Positions 37,079 to 47,647 are shown, counted from the first letter of the stretch. The stretch is 64,000 bases of DNA from Magnetococcus sp. PR-3 (GCF_036689865.1 NZ_JBAHUQ010000036.1:1-64000), one strand, 5' to 3'. Numbers and translations are program-made. The notes: generated from the sequence alone by a model not told the origin.

Positions 37079-38881
37079 TTAGAGCGAGATCAACACATCG
37101 CCCACACCAACAGCATCACCCTCTTTGCAGTTGATGGCACTAACCGTACCAGCAATCGGACTACGAACCTCAGTCTCCATCTTCATCGCTTCCATAATGA
37201 TCACAACATCACCAGCAGCAACTTGCTGGCCAGCGGAGACCTGGATTTTGAAGATATTACCAGCCAAAGGTGCCTTCACAGGCTCACCGGTACCGGTCGC
37301 AGCCGCTGGTGCAGCAGCCGCAGCCGCTGGTGCAGCCGCAGCGGCAGCTGGCGCCACGTTGGCCACTTGACCCTGAGGACCAACCTGCACGTCATAAGAG
37401 GCGCCATTAACAACCACAGTATAAGCTTCGGTACCACCAGCTGCGGGTGCAGCAGCAGGTGCAGCCGCCGGAGCAGGCTCTTCTTCTTCCCAAGGCTTGG
37501 GCTCGAAGGCATCTGGGTTGTTACGGTTTTTCAGGAATTTCAAACCTACTTCGGGGAACAGGGCGTAGGTCAGAACGTCATCAATCGCGTCCGTAGCCAA
37601 GGCGATACCATCGGCGGAAGCTTTCTCTTTAAGCTCCTTGGTCAGGGCATCGACTTCTGGCTTAAGAAGGTCGGCTGGGCGGCAGGTAATGGCCTCTTCA
37701 CCTTCATCCAGGCAGCGGGCTTGAAGCTCTTTGTTGACAGGAGCAGGTGTCGAACCATATTCACCACGCAGAATACCGCGTGACTCTTTGGTAATGGTCT
37801 TGTAGCGCTCACCCATCAACACATTGAACACAGCCTGGGAGCCAACAATTTGAGAAGTCGGGGTCACCAGAGCGATGGTACCCAGATCTTTACGTACGCG
37901 GGGAATCTCTTCCAGCACGGCATCCAGTTTATCGGCAGCACCCTGCTGCTTAAGCTGGTTTTCCATGTTGGTCAGCATGCCACCTGGTACCTGAGCGATC
38001 AGGATACGGGAGTCGACACCCTTCAGGGAGCCTTCAAACTTGGCGTACTTTTTACGAACTTCACGGAAGTAAGCAGAGATCTCTTCCAGTGCGATCAGGT
38101 TAAGACCTGTATCACGTGGAGAGTTTTCCATAATCGAGACAACAGACTCGGTAGCCGAGTGGCCATAGGTCATGGACATGGAAGCGGTGGCACTGTCCAC
38201 CATGTCGATACCCGCTTCAGCGGCTTTAACGATGGTCGCTGTGGAGAGACCCGTTGTGGCGTGGCACTGCATGGCAATCGGCACATTAACAGCGGCCTTC
38301 AGCTTGGTGACCAGCTCGGTGGCCACATAGGGCTTAAGCAGACCAGCCATATCCTTGATGCAGATGGAGTCAGACCCCATATCCTCAAGCTTTTTGGCCA
38401 TATCCACCCACATGTCGATGGTGTGGACGTCGCTGATGGTGTAGCTCAAGGTACCCTGTGCGTGCTTGCCAACCTTTTTGGTCGCCTTAATGGCGGTCTC
38501 AAGGTTACGGGTATCGTTCATGGCGTCGAAGATACGGAAAACGTCAATTCCATTTACCGCACAACGCTCAACAAACTTTTCCACCACGTCATCCGCATAG
38601 TGGCGATAGCCCAAAATATTCTGACCACGGAATAGCATCTGCAAAGGGGTCTTAGGCATGGCTTTTTTCAGCTCACGCAGACGCTCCCAAGGATCTTCGC
38701 CCAAAAAGCGGATACAGCTATCAAAAGTTGCACCACCCCAGGCTTCAATGGACCAAAAGCCCACTTCATCCATTTTAGGCGCGATGGGGAGCATATCCTC
38801 CAAGCGCATGCGGGTGGCAAACAGAGATTGATGGGCGTCACGCAGGGCCAGTTCGGTGATTCCGAGGGGCTGCTTGTTCAT
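37079..38881 (-). CDS. oadA: Sodium-pumping decarboxylase, alpha subunit (biotin)
   Basis: A 600-residue carboxyltransferase: TIM-barrel HMGL-like domain (about 5-275, [13 protein letters not shown], metal-binding motif MQCHATTG), conserved carboxylase domain, a Pro/Ala linker (about 470-530), and a C-terminal biotinyl domain with the biotin lysine in EAMKMETEV. It takes CO2 from oxaloacetate (or pyruvate-type partner) onto biotin, to be released by OadB. The family is also like pyruvate carboxylase subunit B, but the adjacent beta and gamma subunits settle it as the sodium pump. Confidence 0.94.
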   Translation of the reverse strand: MNKQPLGITELALRDAHQSLFATRMRLEDMLPIAPKMDEVGFWSIEAWGGATFDSCIRFLGEDPWERLRELKKAMPKTPLQMLFRGQNILGYRHYADDVVEKFVERCAVNGIDVFRIFDAMNDTRNLETAIKATKKVGKHAQGTLSYTISDVHTIDMWVDMAKKLEDMGSDSICIKDMAGLLKPYVATELVTKLKAAVNVPIAMQCHATTGLSTATIVKAAEAGIDMVDSATASMSMTYGHSATESVVSIMENSPRDTGLNLIALEEISAYFREVRKKYAKFEGSLKGVDSRILIAQVPGGMLTNMENQLKQQGAADKLDAVLEEIPRVRKDLGTIALVTPTSQIVGSQAVFNVLMGERYKTITKESRGILRGEYGSTPAPVNKELQARCLDEGEEAITCRPADLLKPEVDALTKELKEKASADGIALATDAIDDVLTYALFPEVGLKFLKNRNNPDAFEPKPWEEEEPAPAAAPAAAPAAGGTEAYTVVVNGASYDVQVGPQGQVANVAPAAAAAAPAAAAAAPAAATGTGEPVKAPLAGNIFKIQVSAGQQVAAGDVVIIMEAMKMETEVRSPIAGTVSAINCKEGDAVGVGDVLISL

Positions 38882-39031
38882 GGCGTTCCAAATCCTCGAT
38901 AGGTTGTTGAGAATCTTCTCGTTCCCACACCGGTTGGAGCCTTGTCGTTTGGAGGCGGATTATACCGGTGCAGGCTCAGCACGGCCCAGGATGGTAGACC
39001 GTGGCTGAAACAATGGCGATGTCGCTGGATC

Positions 39032-39277
39032 TCAGTGACGGTTCGCCCGATACCGGTGTACTGCTGCCGAGATGGCCGCAATATGATCCGGGGGTATACC
39101 TTGTGTAGAAGCTACCGCAGGTGCCGCTGGCGGCTGGGGCAGTTTGGATTCAATCCACATGGCTAATCGGGACATCTGTCCCACCAGGAAGACCAGCATG
39201 GTCAAAAAGATAAACACGGTGCCCATACCCAGCACCATTAAACCTAGACCTTCTGAGAGCAGTTCGCTCATCTCCAT
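39032..39277 (-). CDS. oadG: Sodium-pumping decarboxylase, gamma subunit
   Basis: An 81-residue protein with one N-terminal membrane helix (about 10-33, GLGLMVLGMGTVFIFLTMLV) and a Pro/Ala-rich cytoplasmic tail, the typical OadG plan. It assembles alpha with beta and binds the metal for carboxyl transfer. First gene of the oadGAB operon, followed by a gap of 150 bases before oadA. Confidence 0.88.
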   Translation of the reverse strand: MEMSELLSEGLGLMVLGMGTVFIFLTMLVFLVGQMSRLAMWIESKLPQPPAAPAVASTQGIPPDHIAAISAAVHRYRANRH

Positions 39278-39407
39278 ACCAACATGCCTCGCATAAAGAG
39301 TGGTGCGTTTTTGTCTGCAAAAACACTACAACATAAAGGGCTTATACCCGTCATTATCAAAACGGATTATCAGCCCCAAACATGCCTGCTATGTTCCAAA
39401 GTAGTAC

Positions 39408-40289
39408 TTATACCACTTTTTTTAGTTCGTATTCCACAATTCCTTCCGCACCTGCAAAAACCAGTTTAGGAATCAGGTCACGGATTTGATCTCGATCCAC
39501 CACGGTTTCCACCGCATGCCAGCCACTATCCTTTAAAGGATTGACGGTTGGCGCATGCAGGCTGGGCAGCAGATTGCACACGCCGTCTAAGTTTGCATCG
39601 GCCACATTAAGCTTCAGCATCGACTTGTGGTGTGCTTTTAATGATGCGTTGAGCATCATATACAGTTGTTCAATCTTAGCGCGCTTCCAGGGGTCTTCCA
39701 TGGCGGCGGGGTTGGCAATCATACGGGTATTGGTGAAGAGCAGATCTTCAACAATGCGTAGGCCGTGGGCACGGATGGTGCTGCCGGTCTCGGTGATCTC
39801 AACGACGGCATCGACCAAACCTTCAACCACTTTCGCCTCTGTCGCTCCCCACGAGTAGCGAATGTCGGCTTTAATGCCACGCTCTTCAAAGAGGCGCTTG
39901 GTGGTTTTGATCAACTCGGTGGAGACCACTTTGCCGTCAAGATCTTCCAGTTTTTTAACGGGGGAATCTTTGGTAACAGCAACCACCCAGCGGCATCCAT
40001 GGCTGGAGGATTTGGAGTAGTCCAATACACCCAGTTCATGAATTTTATCTTCGCACTCTTGCTCCAGGATCCAGTCAAAGCCGGTCAAGCCGACATCTAA
40101 CGTACCATCAGCACAGTAAGGCGCCATCTCCTGAGGTTTGATCAGGGCAGGCTTGATCTCCGGATCATCGATGGTGGGAAAGTAGTTGCGCGAGCGGTTG
40201 ACGATGGTCCAACCCGCTTGCTTGAACAGTTCGATGGTGGAGTCCTGTAGGCTTCCCTTGGGAATCCCCAGTTTCAGTTGCTGGGACAT
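39408..40289 (-). CDS. hisG: ATP phosphoribosyltransferase (long form)
   Basis: First enzyme of histidine synthesis: joins ATP and PRPP. A 293-residue long-form HisG with the catalytic domain (LGIPKGSLQDSTIELF start; DVGLTGFDWILEQ) and the C-terminal regulatory domain (about 215-290) that binds histidine. PRPP loop EITETGSTIRAHGLRIVE. No other his genes in the window. The next gene upstream starts 45 bases away, so it may be the last gene of a leftward transcript. Confidence 0.95.
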   Translation of the reverse strand: MSQQLKLGIPKGSLQDSTIELFKQAGWTIVNRSRNYFPTIDDPEIKPALIKPQEMAPYCADGTLDVGLTGFDWILEQECEDKIHELGVLDYSKSSSHGCRWVVAVTKDSPVKKLEDLDGKVVSTELIKTTKRLFEERGIKADIRYSWGATEAKVVEGLVDAVVEITETGSTIRAHGLRIVEDLLFTNTRMIANPAAMEDPWKRAKIEQLYMMLNASLKAHHKSMLKLNVADANLDGVCNLLPSLHAPTVNPLKDSGWHAVETVVDRDQIRDLIPKLVFAGAEGIVEYELKKVV

Positions 40290-40333
40290 GGTCTGTCCTT
40301 TTCCTTAAGCTCAAGTTCTGCGTCGTTGGACGC

Positions 40334-41083
40334 TTAGTTATCCAATACCAGTAAGGGGGTGATCTCCCCAAAGCGATCCACAAGGCGGTCGGGTTCAAGC
40401 TCTGCGATATCACCGTGACGGTTATAGCCGTAGGTGACGGCCACAACCGGAATACCTGCATTCCGAGCCGCATGGATGTCGTTATCTGAGTCACCGATCA
40501 AGACCGCCTCATCAACAGCAACAGCCATATGCACGGTGGCATGGTAGAGCATCTCTGGCTCTGGTTTACGGGTTGGTAGACTATCCCCCCCCACCACAAC
40601 CTTGAAAAAATGGTCCATCTTTAGCTCTACCAACAGTTTTTTGGCCAAAAACTCTGGCTTGTTGGTGACAACCCCCATAGCAAACCCTGCTTCTTGAAGG
40701 GTTGTTAAGGTCTCGATTACACCCGCATAGGCGTGGGAGTCGTCAGCAATGTGCTCGGCATAATAGTCTAAAAACAGTTCAACGGCTGCTTCAAAATCGG
40801 CATCCTCAACAGGAGGTTCGGCACCCATGCCCCAAAAACCACGGGCTAACAGGGATCGAGCCCCACTACCAACCAGATATTCCACCTCATCCGGGTCTAG
40901 TGTGTCCAGGTTGCGGCTCTTCAAAACGTGGTTCATGGCACCGGCTAAATCTGGGCCGGTATGGACCAGTGTACCGTCCAGGTCAAAGAGCAACGCGCGG
41001 CAAGGGGGGAGTGCGGGCTGGCTGGGCGAAGGAAGTCCGGCGGAGACCTCCTTGGGAAACGATAGAATTTTAGCACTGCTCAT
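40334..41083 (-). CDS. gph: Phosphoglycolate phosphatase
   Basis: A 249-residue HAD-family phosphatase with motif I LLFDLDGTLVHTGPDL, motif II-III region VVTNKPEFLAKKL, and motif IV VLIGDSDNDIHAARNAG. The cap domain and length match Gph, which removes 2-phosphoglycolate made by DNA repair or Rubisco. HAD phosphatases are hard to tell apart by eye; the Gph call is probable. About 30 bases downstream of hpt, same strand. Confidence 0.85.
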   Translation of the reverse strand: MSSAKILSFPKEVSAGLPSPSQPALPPCRALLFDLDGTLVHTGPDLAGAMNHVLKSRNLDTLDPDEVEYLVGSGARSLLARGFWGMGAEPPVEDADFEAAVELFLDYYAEHIADDSHAYAGVIETLTTLQEAGFAMGVVTNKPEFLAKKLLVELKMDHFFKVVVGGDSLPTRKPEPEMLYHATVHMAVAVDEAVLIGDSDNDIHAARNAGIPVVAVTYGYNRHGDIAELEPDRLVDRFGEITPLLVLDN

Positions 41084-41112
41084 GAAGGTATCATCCCATT
41101 CAGGCTGTGACG

Positions 41113-41667
41113 TTAACTGTAGGCTTCCGGCGGGACAATCCCAACATAGGGCAGTTCACGGAAATGGTTGTCCCAGTCAATGCCATACCCCACCACAAAA
41201 GCGTCGGGCACCTCAAAACCGATAAAGTCAGCGGTAATAGGCTGTTGGCGTCGGGCCTGCTTATTGAGCAAGGTGCAGGTCAATACTTCGTGGGCGCCTT
41301 GTTCTTTTAGGAGAGACATAACATGCATAAAGGTATTACCGGTATCAAGGATATCATCAACCAGCAGTACGTGACGCCCCTTCAGCGGTTCCTTGACCGC
41401 CAGTGTGACCTCAACCTGACCGGAAGACTCAGTACCACGGCCATACGAGGAGACGGCCAGAAAATCCAGTTTGGGTCTGGCCCCTTGGCGACCCATCTCG
41501 CGGAGCAGGTCCGCGGCAAACAGAAAAGATCCCTTAAGTAACGCCACCAACAGTGGCTCTGGCCCCATTTGCGCAATAATCTCTTTGGCCAAGCTCTCCA
41601 CACGCTGCTGAATTTTATCTTCTGTAATGAGTGGAGTTGGTGTGACATCTCGAGGATGCATGGGCAT
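41113..41667 (-). CDS. hpt: Hypoxanthine phosphoribosyltransferase
   Basis: A 184-residue purine salvage enzyme. The PRPP-binding motif VLLVDDILDTGNTFMHV is clear, with the PPi loop LLVALLKGSFLFAADLLREM and the C-terminal DFIGFEVPDAFVVGYGIDW block of hypoxanthine-type enzymes. It makes IMP (and GMP) from free bases. The start is three bases from the metW stop. Confidence 0.93.
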   Translation of the reverse strand: MPMHPRDVTPTPLITEDKIQQRVESLAKEIIAQMGPEPLLVALLKGSFLFAADLLREMGRQGARPKLDFLAVSSYGRGTESSGQVEVTLAVKEPLKGRHVLLVDDILDTGNTFMHVMSLLKEQGAHEVLTCTLLNKQARRQQPITADFIGFEVPDAFVVGYGIDWDNHFRELPYVGIVPPEAYS

Positions 41668-41670
41668 GGG

Positions 41671-42303
41671 TTATTCCTTCTCAAGAAGAAAAACGGCCAT
41701 TGGGGAGAGCCAGTTGGCCATAAATTGCATCCATGGCACTTTGGAAACCTGAAGAGGTAGCCCGCCTTTTACATCGCCACTGGCTGCTAAAGGGATCTGC
41801 TTGACGATACGAATGCCTAACTCATGGCAAAGATCCTGGAAGTCCAGCAAGGTACACATGCGGATGTTTGGCGTGTCGTACCACATGTAGGGTAGAACAC
41901 CGCGCTGGGGTACCCGCCCGGTCGTCAGTAGCTGCCAGCGAAAACGCCAGTGGCCAAAGTTGGGGAAGGAGACAATACCCCGGCGGCCAACCCGTAACAT
42001 CTCGTCCAACACAAAAGCTGGGCGGTGAATGGCCTGGAGTGTGTGGGAGAGCAGGACATAATCAAAGGTGGCGTCAAAATGGTCAGATAACCCTTGATCC
42101 ATGTCGCCTTGATAGACAGGTACACCATGGGCAATACAGCTCTGCACACCCTCGGGTGAGATCTCGACACCAATCCCTTTGCACTGCTTGCCATGAATGA
42201 GATGGTGCATCAACAGGCCATCACCACAGCCAAGATCCAACACCCGACTCCCCGGCTCAATCATGGAGGCGATGGTGCTTTGGTCAACGCGTAATGAGAT
42301 CAT
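41671..42303 (-). CDS. metW: MetW-like methyltransferase-fold protein
   Basis: A 210-residue member of the MetW family, with the SAM-binding motif GSRVLDLGCGDGLLMHHL and the family segment FDYVLLSHTLQAIHRP. It works with MetX in O-acyl-homoserine synthesis, where the pair is needed for full activity in several proteobacteria. Its start overlaps the metX stop by four bases. Confidence 0.93.
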   Translation of the reverse strand: MISLRVDQSTIASMIEPGSRVLDLGCGDGLLMHHLIHGKQCKGIGVEISPEGVQSCIAHGVPVYQGDMDQGLSDHFDATFDYVLLSHTLQAIHRPAFVLDEMLRVGRRGIVSFPNFGHWRFRWQLLTTGRVPQRGVLPYMWYDTPNIRMCTLLDFQDLCHELGIRIVKQIPLAASGDVKGGLPLQVSKVPWMQFMANWLSPMAVFLLEKE

Positions 42304-43484
42304 GCTTGGCCTCCGGTCTCATCTTGCCAAATACGCAACATGAAGGCGCCTAGAGACTTCTCATAGCTGCTATGGGGCAGCAAGAAGGCATCATGTCCCG
42401 CGGGGGAGGCAAACTCCTGAAAGGTGCAATCTTTTAAGCTGCGGTGAAGAATGCGGACCAGCTCCTTGGAGCGGCTGGTATCAAAACGCCAATCGGTATC
42501 AAAGCTCATCACTAAAAAACGACTCTCAACCCCGGTTAGTTGCTCCACCGTGGTTTTGGCATCAGGGAAGGGGTCAAAATAGTCCATGGCTTTGGTGATG
42601 TAGAGATAAGAGTTGGCGTCAAAGCGCTTCACAAAAGAGGAGCCCTGGTAGCTTAGATAGCTCTCTACCGCAAAATCGGTCTCAAACCCGTAAGATAGGG
42701 ACTCCCGATCTTGCAGTTTTCGGCCAAACTTCTCATGCAACCCCTGCTCAGAGAGGTAGGTGATGTGTGCCATCATGCGGGCCAACGCAAGGCCGCTTTC
42801 AGGACGGGCTTTAACGCCGCTGTCACTCTCAATGGTGTAGTAGTCGCCACCATTAAAGTGGGGATCGGCCATAATGGCCTGTCTGGCCACCGCATTAAAA
42901 GCGATGTTTTGTGCGGTTAAACGCGGTGTTGCGGCAATAATCACACTGGCCGGAACCATCTCAGGATAGTCCAGGGCCCACTGCAAGGCTTGCATGCCGC
43001 CCATGGAACCGCCAGCCACAGCCATTAACCGGTCAATGCCCAGATGGTTAACCAGTGCCCGTTGTAGCCTTACAATATCCCCAATGGTGATCATGGGGAA
43101 GTTTAGGCCATAGGGCATGCCTGTCTCTGGGTTGATGCTGCTGGGTCCTGTGGTCCCATCGCAGCCGCCCAAATTATTGCTGGCGATCACAAAATAACGG
43201 TTGGTGTCGAAAGGTTTGCCTGGGCCAATGTAATGGTCCCACCAGCCTGGGCGTTTATCCTCAGCGCTGAGGTAACCGGCGGCATGGGCATTACCAGAGA
43301 GGGCATGGCAGACCAACACCGCATTGGAGCGATCTGCATTTAAGGTGCCGTAGGTCTCGTAGGATACATCCACGCCGGGCAGAGGCGTGCCGCAATCCAA
43401 CTGCAGCGGGTTGGCTGCATCAAAGAGCCGCACCGTCTGGGGGGTAACGATACCAACCGAAGCGGTCTGGGAATCGTGAGTCAT
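42300..43484 (-). CDS. metX: Homoserine O-acetyltransferase (MetX)
   Basis: A 394-residue alpha/beta-hydrolase acyltransferase: nucleophile in GGSMGGMQALQWA, Asp in SFDTDWRFD, and His in SPAGHDAFLL. It activates homoserine for methionine synthesis by acetylation; some relatives use succinyl-CoA instead, and this cannot be read here. I chose the ATG at 43484; a GTG at 43499 in frame is an alternative, and neither has a clear Shine-Dalgarno. The upstream 150 bases hold an inverted repeat but no SAM riboswitch class I recognise. Confidence 0.92.
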   Translation of the reverse strand: MTHDSQTASVGIVTPQTVRLFDAANPLQLDCGTPLPGVDVSYETYGTLNADRSNAVLVCHALSGNAHAAGYLSAEDKRPGWWDHYIGPGKPFDTNRYFVIASNNLGGCDGTTGPSSINPETGMPYGLNFPMITIGDIVRLQRALVNHLGIDRLMAVAGGSMGGMQALQWALDYPEMVPASVIIAATPRLTAQNIAFNAVARQAIMADPHFNGGDYYTIESDSGVKARPESGLALARMMAHITYLSEQGLHEKFGRKLQDRESLSYGFETDFAVESYLSYQGSSFVKRFDANSYLYITKAMDYFDPFPDAKTTVEQLTGVESRFLVMSFDTDWRFDTSRSKELVRILHRSLKDCTFQEFASPAGHDAFLLPHSSYEKSLGAFMLRIWQDETGGQA

Positions 43485-43732
43485 ATTGTTTAAGTCCACG
43501 CTTGTTACGGGAGCCCTTTCTAACGAAGGCTCCTCCGAACGGGTAGGGAAACGATCTTCATACCCTATTGTGGGTCAAAGGTCAATATGGGATGCCTTAA
43601 AGCAGGGGGCGAAAGAGGGAAAGATGAGGGGAAACCCCAAAATATAACCCCTGGCAGATGTATATGTGGCTGTATGGCATAGAAAAGGGTAGGAAAACAC
43701 CAGAAACTCATGCAGTATGCCTAGGTATCTCT

Positions 43733-46700
43733 ATGGTTGCTAACCGAATAATCCACAAGATGCTGCAAAGGTGGACAATGGGAATAAGGTTAGGCGTGTG
43801 GATTATGTTGCTGTGGCTGCTGCCCTCTGTTGCCGCTGCGCAGTTGCCTGCCCGGTCCATAGAGGTTACTGCCGCGGTATTGACCGATTTTCCACCACTT
43901 TATAGCTTGGATGATATAGGGCGCCCACAAGGGCTGGCCATTGATCTGCTGCAGGAGGTCGCCAGAAAAGCCCAATTGAAGCTTACCTTCCGGGTGGTAA
44001 AAAATTGGGGTCAGGCCATGGACCTTATTCGGCAGGGTGAGGCCGATCTCATCCCGGGTATTGGTATCAGTCCCACCCGTCAGGCCGAGTTTCTTTTTAC
44101 CCCCCCCATGGAAACCGTACCTGTTTCCTGCTTTGTGCGCCGGCAAAACACCACCATTCGTTCTTTAAGTGATCTGAGTGGTTACAGTGTGGGTGTCATG
44201 GCCCAAAGTGCGGCATTAAGTAAGCTCTCGTTAAAACCCCACATGCGGCTGTCAACCTATCAGTCCATTGATTCCGGCCTCTTTCAGTTGCTCTCGGGCC
44301 AAGTGGATGCTTTTGTATTCCCGCGCCCGATTTTGGAAAAGAAGGCGCGTCAGGCTGGGGTTCTGGATCGGATTAAGGTGGTTGGCCTGCCGTTGATGGA
44401 TCTTAAACGGGGGTACTTGCTGCATCCCGATAATCCGGCGTTGCGGGACCATATAGCCTCCGCTTTACAAAGTATTACGACCTCTCCCCTTTATGGTGAG
44501 CTCTATACCCGTTGGTATGGGGCGCCTGAGCCTTATTGGAGTGCCAACCGGGTGTTTTGGTTAATGTCCGCTCTGGTTGTTATTCTGCTCATGGGTGGGC
44601 TGTTTTTTCGGATGCTCTCCATGGCCCGTTTTAACCGGGAGCTACAATCAAGCATGGCCGCCCGAGAAGCGGCAGAAAAAAAGCATATACGCAGCGAGGA
44701 GCGCTTTGCCCTGGCGATGCGTGGAAGTAATGATGGTTTGTGGGATTGGGATCTGGAGCAAAATGAGCTGACTTATGCCCAACGCTGGTATGAGATGATT
44801 GGCTTTGAAGCCGAAGATATGGACCATACTTTTGCCTCATGGCGTCGTCATATTCATCCTGATGATCAGGTGAAGGTTGAACAGGAAATTCAGCAATTCT
44901 TGGCTGGGGATCAGCACCACTACCAATCTGAATACCGTATGTTGCACCGAAATGGTCATGATGTGTCGGTGCTCTCCCGTGCCTTTGTTCTGCGAGATCC
45001 TCAAGGGCAGGCCATCCGTATGGTAGGTACCCATGTGGATATGAGTGAACGTAAAGCTCAAGAGCGGCGCTTGCGGGAAAGTGAAGAGAAATTTCGTATT
45101 TTCTTTGAGCAGGCGGTGGTGGGCATGGTCATGGCCGGTCTGGATCGCACCTTTATTGATACCAATCAGGCCTTTTGCCAAATGTTGGGCTATGGGCGTT
45201 CTGAACTCTGTTCCATGACATTCCCCCAAATAACCCACCCGGATGATCTGGAAGCTGATCTACATAATGTTCAAAAATTGCTCTCTGGCGAAAGTCATGC
45301 CTTTGAGATGGAAAAACGCTATATGCACCGTAATGGGCACCCTGTTTGGGGCCTGTTGAGTGCTTCTGTGGTTAGAAATGAGCACGGGGAGCCCGATTAC
45401 TTTATTGCTCAAATCCTAAATATTGATGCACAGAAAAAAGCGCTAGAACAGCTCAGGCAGAGTGAATCACTCATGCGTGGTTATTTTGAGCTGGGCCTTA
45501 TTGGTATGGCAACCACCTCTCCTGGCAAGGGGTGGGTGCATGTCAACGATAGACTTTGTGAGATCTTAGGTTATGAACGAGATCTCTTGGTGACCAAGAC
45601 CTGGCGTGAGTTAACGCACCCGGATGACTTAGGCGCTGATCTAGTGGCGTTGGATAAGGTGATGACCGGGGCCTCGGACGGGTACACGTTGGATAAGCGC
45701 TTTATCCGTCAGGATGGGCAGGTCATCCATGCCAGTATCTCAGCCAGCTGTTTGCGTTTGCCCGATGGCAGTGTCGACTACTTTGTCGCCTTGGTGCAGG
45801 ATATTAGTGCCAGAAAACGGATGGAGTTAGATCTACAGCAGGAGAAAGAGCGGGCGGAATCTGCCAACCGTGCTAAAAGTGCCTTTTTAGCGGTGATGAG
45901 CCATGAGATCCGAACGCCTATGAATGCCATTTTGGGTATGGCGGAGCTGCTGCGTGAGACCGAGCTGACCAATCGGCAAAACTGGTGTGTGGATACGCTG
46001 AACCGCTCGGGTGAGACCCTGTTAACACTGATTAATGATGTTCTGGATCTTTCCAAAATTGAGGCCAATCGTCTGACCTTGGAAAAGGTGGTTTTTGATC
46101 TGCCACAAGCGGTGGAAGAGATCTGTGCGCTGTTTAGTTATGAGGCCCAAGATAAAGGTTTGACCTTGGGTTATAACATGGACGCAGAGATTCCCCGCTT
46201 TGTGGAAGGGGACCCCATTCGACTGCGCCAAATTTTGATGAATATGGTGGGGAATGCCATCAAATTCACCAAGCGTGGTGAGATCTCGGTCAATTTGCTG
46301 CCTTGTGAAAAGGGGCAGATTAAGTTTGAAGTGCGTGATACCGGTGTGGGGATCTCTCCTGAGCACCAGAATAAGATTTTTCAGCCCTTTACCCAGGCGG
46401 ATAGTTCTATTACGCGGGAGCATGGTGGTACAGGGTTAGGTTTAACCATCTGCATGCGTTTGGTGGGCCTGATGGGGGGTGAAATTTCACTGCATAGTGC
46501 TTTGGGTAAAGGCAGTGCTTTCCGCTTTAACCTTGATCTGCCCACGGCCCCGGAAGGCGCCCAACATCTTTTGGGTACCCCCAAAACCTTATCAGATGTT
46601 GCCTCGACATTGCGGATGGAATCTCTCGCACATCATGATGACCCCATTTTGGTGGTGGATGATGCTGAGGACAACCGTACGTTGGTGCAGGCCTTTTTAA

Positions 46701-47008
46701 AGAAAACCCGGTATCAATTGGTGATGGCTGAAAATGGTGCAGAAGCAGTAGCGGCCTTTAAACGGCATAGCTTTGCTTTGGTGCTGATGGATATTCAAAT
46801 GCCCATCATGGACGGGTATGAGGCAACCCGGCAGATCCGTGGCTGGGAGAGCCAGACCAATGCCCGTCACACCCCGATTGTTGCGCTCACGGCCCATGCG
46901 CTGTCTGAGGAGTCTCAGCAGATCTTAGAGGTTGGGTGTGATATTCATCTGACTAAGCCCATTCGTAAAGCCAAGCTGTTGTCGGTGCTGGCTGAAGTGT
47001 TGGAGTAG
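43733..47008 (+). CDS. Hybrid sensor kinase with periplasmic binding domain, three PAS, receiver
   Basis: A 1091-residue sensor. Signal peptide or anchor (about 12-36), then a family-3 solute-binding domain (about 45-270, TDFPPLYSLDDIGRPQG; SDLSGYSVGVMAQS), membrane segment (about 290-310), three PAS-PAC units (about 335-460, 465-585, 595-710; each with a PDD or HPDD signature), HisKA with His724 (MSHEIRTPMN), HATPase_c (GGTGLGLTICMRL), and a receiver with Asp1020 (LMDIQMP). Numbering uses the ATG at 43733; the frame is open to an earlier ATG at 43658, which would add 25 residues before the signal sequence. A single-chain form of the split pair at 2755-6357. Confidence 0.9.
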   Translation: MVANRIIHKMLQRWTMGIRLGVWIMLLWLLPSVAAAQLPARSIEVTAAVLTDFPPLYSLDDIGRPQGLAIDLLQEVARKAQLKLTFRVVKNWGQAMDLIRQGEADLIPGIGISPTRQAEFLFTPPMETVPVSCFVRRQNTTIRSLSDLSGYSVGVMAQSAALSKLSLKPHMRLSTYQSIDSGLFQLLSGQVDAFVFPRPILEKKARQAGVLDRIKVVGLPLMDLKRGYLLHPDNPALRDHIASALQSITTSPLYGELYTRWYGAPEPYWSANRVFWLMSALVVILLMGGLFFRMLSMARFNRELQSSMAAREAAEKKHIRSEERFALAMRGSNDGLWDWDLEQNELTYAQRWYEMIGFEAEDMDHTFASWRRHIHPDDQVKVEQEIQQFLAGDQHHYQSEYRMLHRNGHDVSVLSRAFVLRDPQGQAIRMVGTHVDMSERKAQERRLRESEEKFRIFFEQAVVGMVMAGLDRTFIDTNQAFCQMLGYGRSELCSMTFPQITHPDDLEADLHNVQKLLSGESHAFEMEKRYMHRNGHPVWGLLSASVVRNEHGEPDYFIAQILNIDAQKKALEQLRQSESLMRGYFELGLIGMATTSPGKGWVHVNDRLCEILGYERDLLVTKTWRELTHPDDLGADLVALDKVMTGASDGYTLDKRFIRQDGQVIHASISASCLRLPDGSVDYFVALVQDISARKRMELDLQQEKERAESANRAKSAFLAVMSHEIRTPMNAILGMAELLRETELTNRQNWCVDTLNRSGETLLTLINDVLDLSKIEANRLTLEKVVFDLPQAVEEICALFSYEAQDKGLTLGYNMDAEIPRFVEGDPIRLRQILMNMVGNAIKFTKRGEISVNLLPCEKGQIKFEVRDTGVGISPEHQNKIFQPFTQADSSITREHGGTGLGLTICMRLVGLMGGEISLHSALGKGSAFRFNLDLPTAPEGAQHLLGTPKTLSDVASTLRMESLAHHDDPILVVDDAEDNRTLVQAFLKKTRYQLVMAENGAEAVAAFKRHSFALVLMDIQMPIMDGYEATRQIRGWESQTNARHTPIVALTAHALSEESQQILEVGCDIHLTKPIRKAKLLSVLAEVLE

Positions 47009-47020
47009 GCAAAGCGGCCT

Positions 47021-47647
47021 TCAATCCCCTGTGGGCATGTGGTGTATCAGGCGTGGTAACGGTTGTCCGTCCACCTGATCCATGGCAATGCGAATACGGC
47101 ATGCATAGGGGGTGACCAGTCGGGATAGGTTATTCATCGGCATGCCCAGAGCCCAGGCTGTCACCAGCCGTAAGATACCACCATGACCGACAATTAACAG
47201 ATGTTGGCCCTTGTGTGCCTTAATCAAGCGCAGCAGGGTCGTGGTTACCCGTTTTTCAAAATTAGCCAGAGACTCTCCATCTGGGGGTGGGTTGCTCCAA
47301 GGATCTCGCCAGAATGCCGTAAGGGCTGGTCCATCGGGTGAGCTTAGGATCTCTTTGGCGGTACGTCCTTCCCAGGAACCAAAACTAAGTTCTTGCAGCC
47401 CAAGTTCTATGGCGAGGGGGAGCTCTCTCTGTTCGGCCAGCGCTTCGGCAAAATACAAACAGCGTTTTAGGGGGGAGGTGATGATCTGATCCCAAGGTTC
47501 ATCTGGGCCCACGGCGGCGCGCATTTGAGTCCACCCCGTTTCACTTAAAGGGTCATCCAAACGCCCACGGTAGCGATCCCCGCCTTGTGGCTCACCATGG
47601 CGGATAAGGTCAATGGTCGGGCCGTATCCATCCATCAATTTATTCAT
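47021..47647 (-). CDS. Histidine phosphatase family protein (phosphoglycerate mutase-like)
   Basis: A 208-residue branch-1 histidine phosphatase. The catalytic His lies in LIRHGEP near the N-terminus, with the second His in LLIVGHGGILR and the acidic catalytic residue in LQELSFGSWEGRT. Size and SFGSWEG block fit alpha-ribazole phosphatase (CobC) or a related housekeeping phosphatase; no cobalamin gene is nearby, so the substrate stays open. It converges on the sensor kinase gene with a gap of 12 bases. Confidence 0.85.
   Translation of the reverse strand: MNKLMDGYGPTIDLIRHGEPQGGDRYRGRLDDPLSETGWTQMRAAVGPDEPWDQIITSPLKRCLYFAEALAEQRELPLAIELGLQELSFGSWEGRTAKEILSSPDGPALTAFWRDPWSNPPPDGESLANFEKRVTTTLLRLIKAHKGQHLLIVGHGGILRLVTAWALGMPMNNLSRLVTPYACRIRIAMDQVDGQPLPRLIHHMPTGD

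Noticed and set aside
37300-37360. Repeated GCAGC/GGTGCAGC units
   Set aside because: They encode the Ala/Pro linker of the OadA biotin arm, normal for this family.
37040-38635. Two long plus-strand open frames (247 and 261 codons)
   Set aside because: Antisense to oadA; composition is low-complexity Ser/Arg and His/Gly.
43500-43660. Possible SAM riboswitch before metX
   Set aside because: Only an inverted repeat (ggagcc/ggctcc) is visible; it matches no SAM-II, SAM-V or SAH core.
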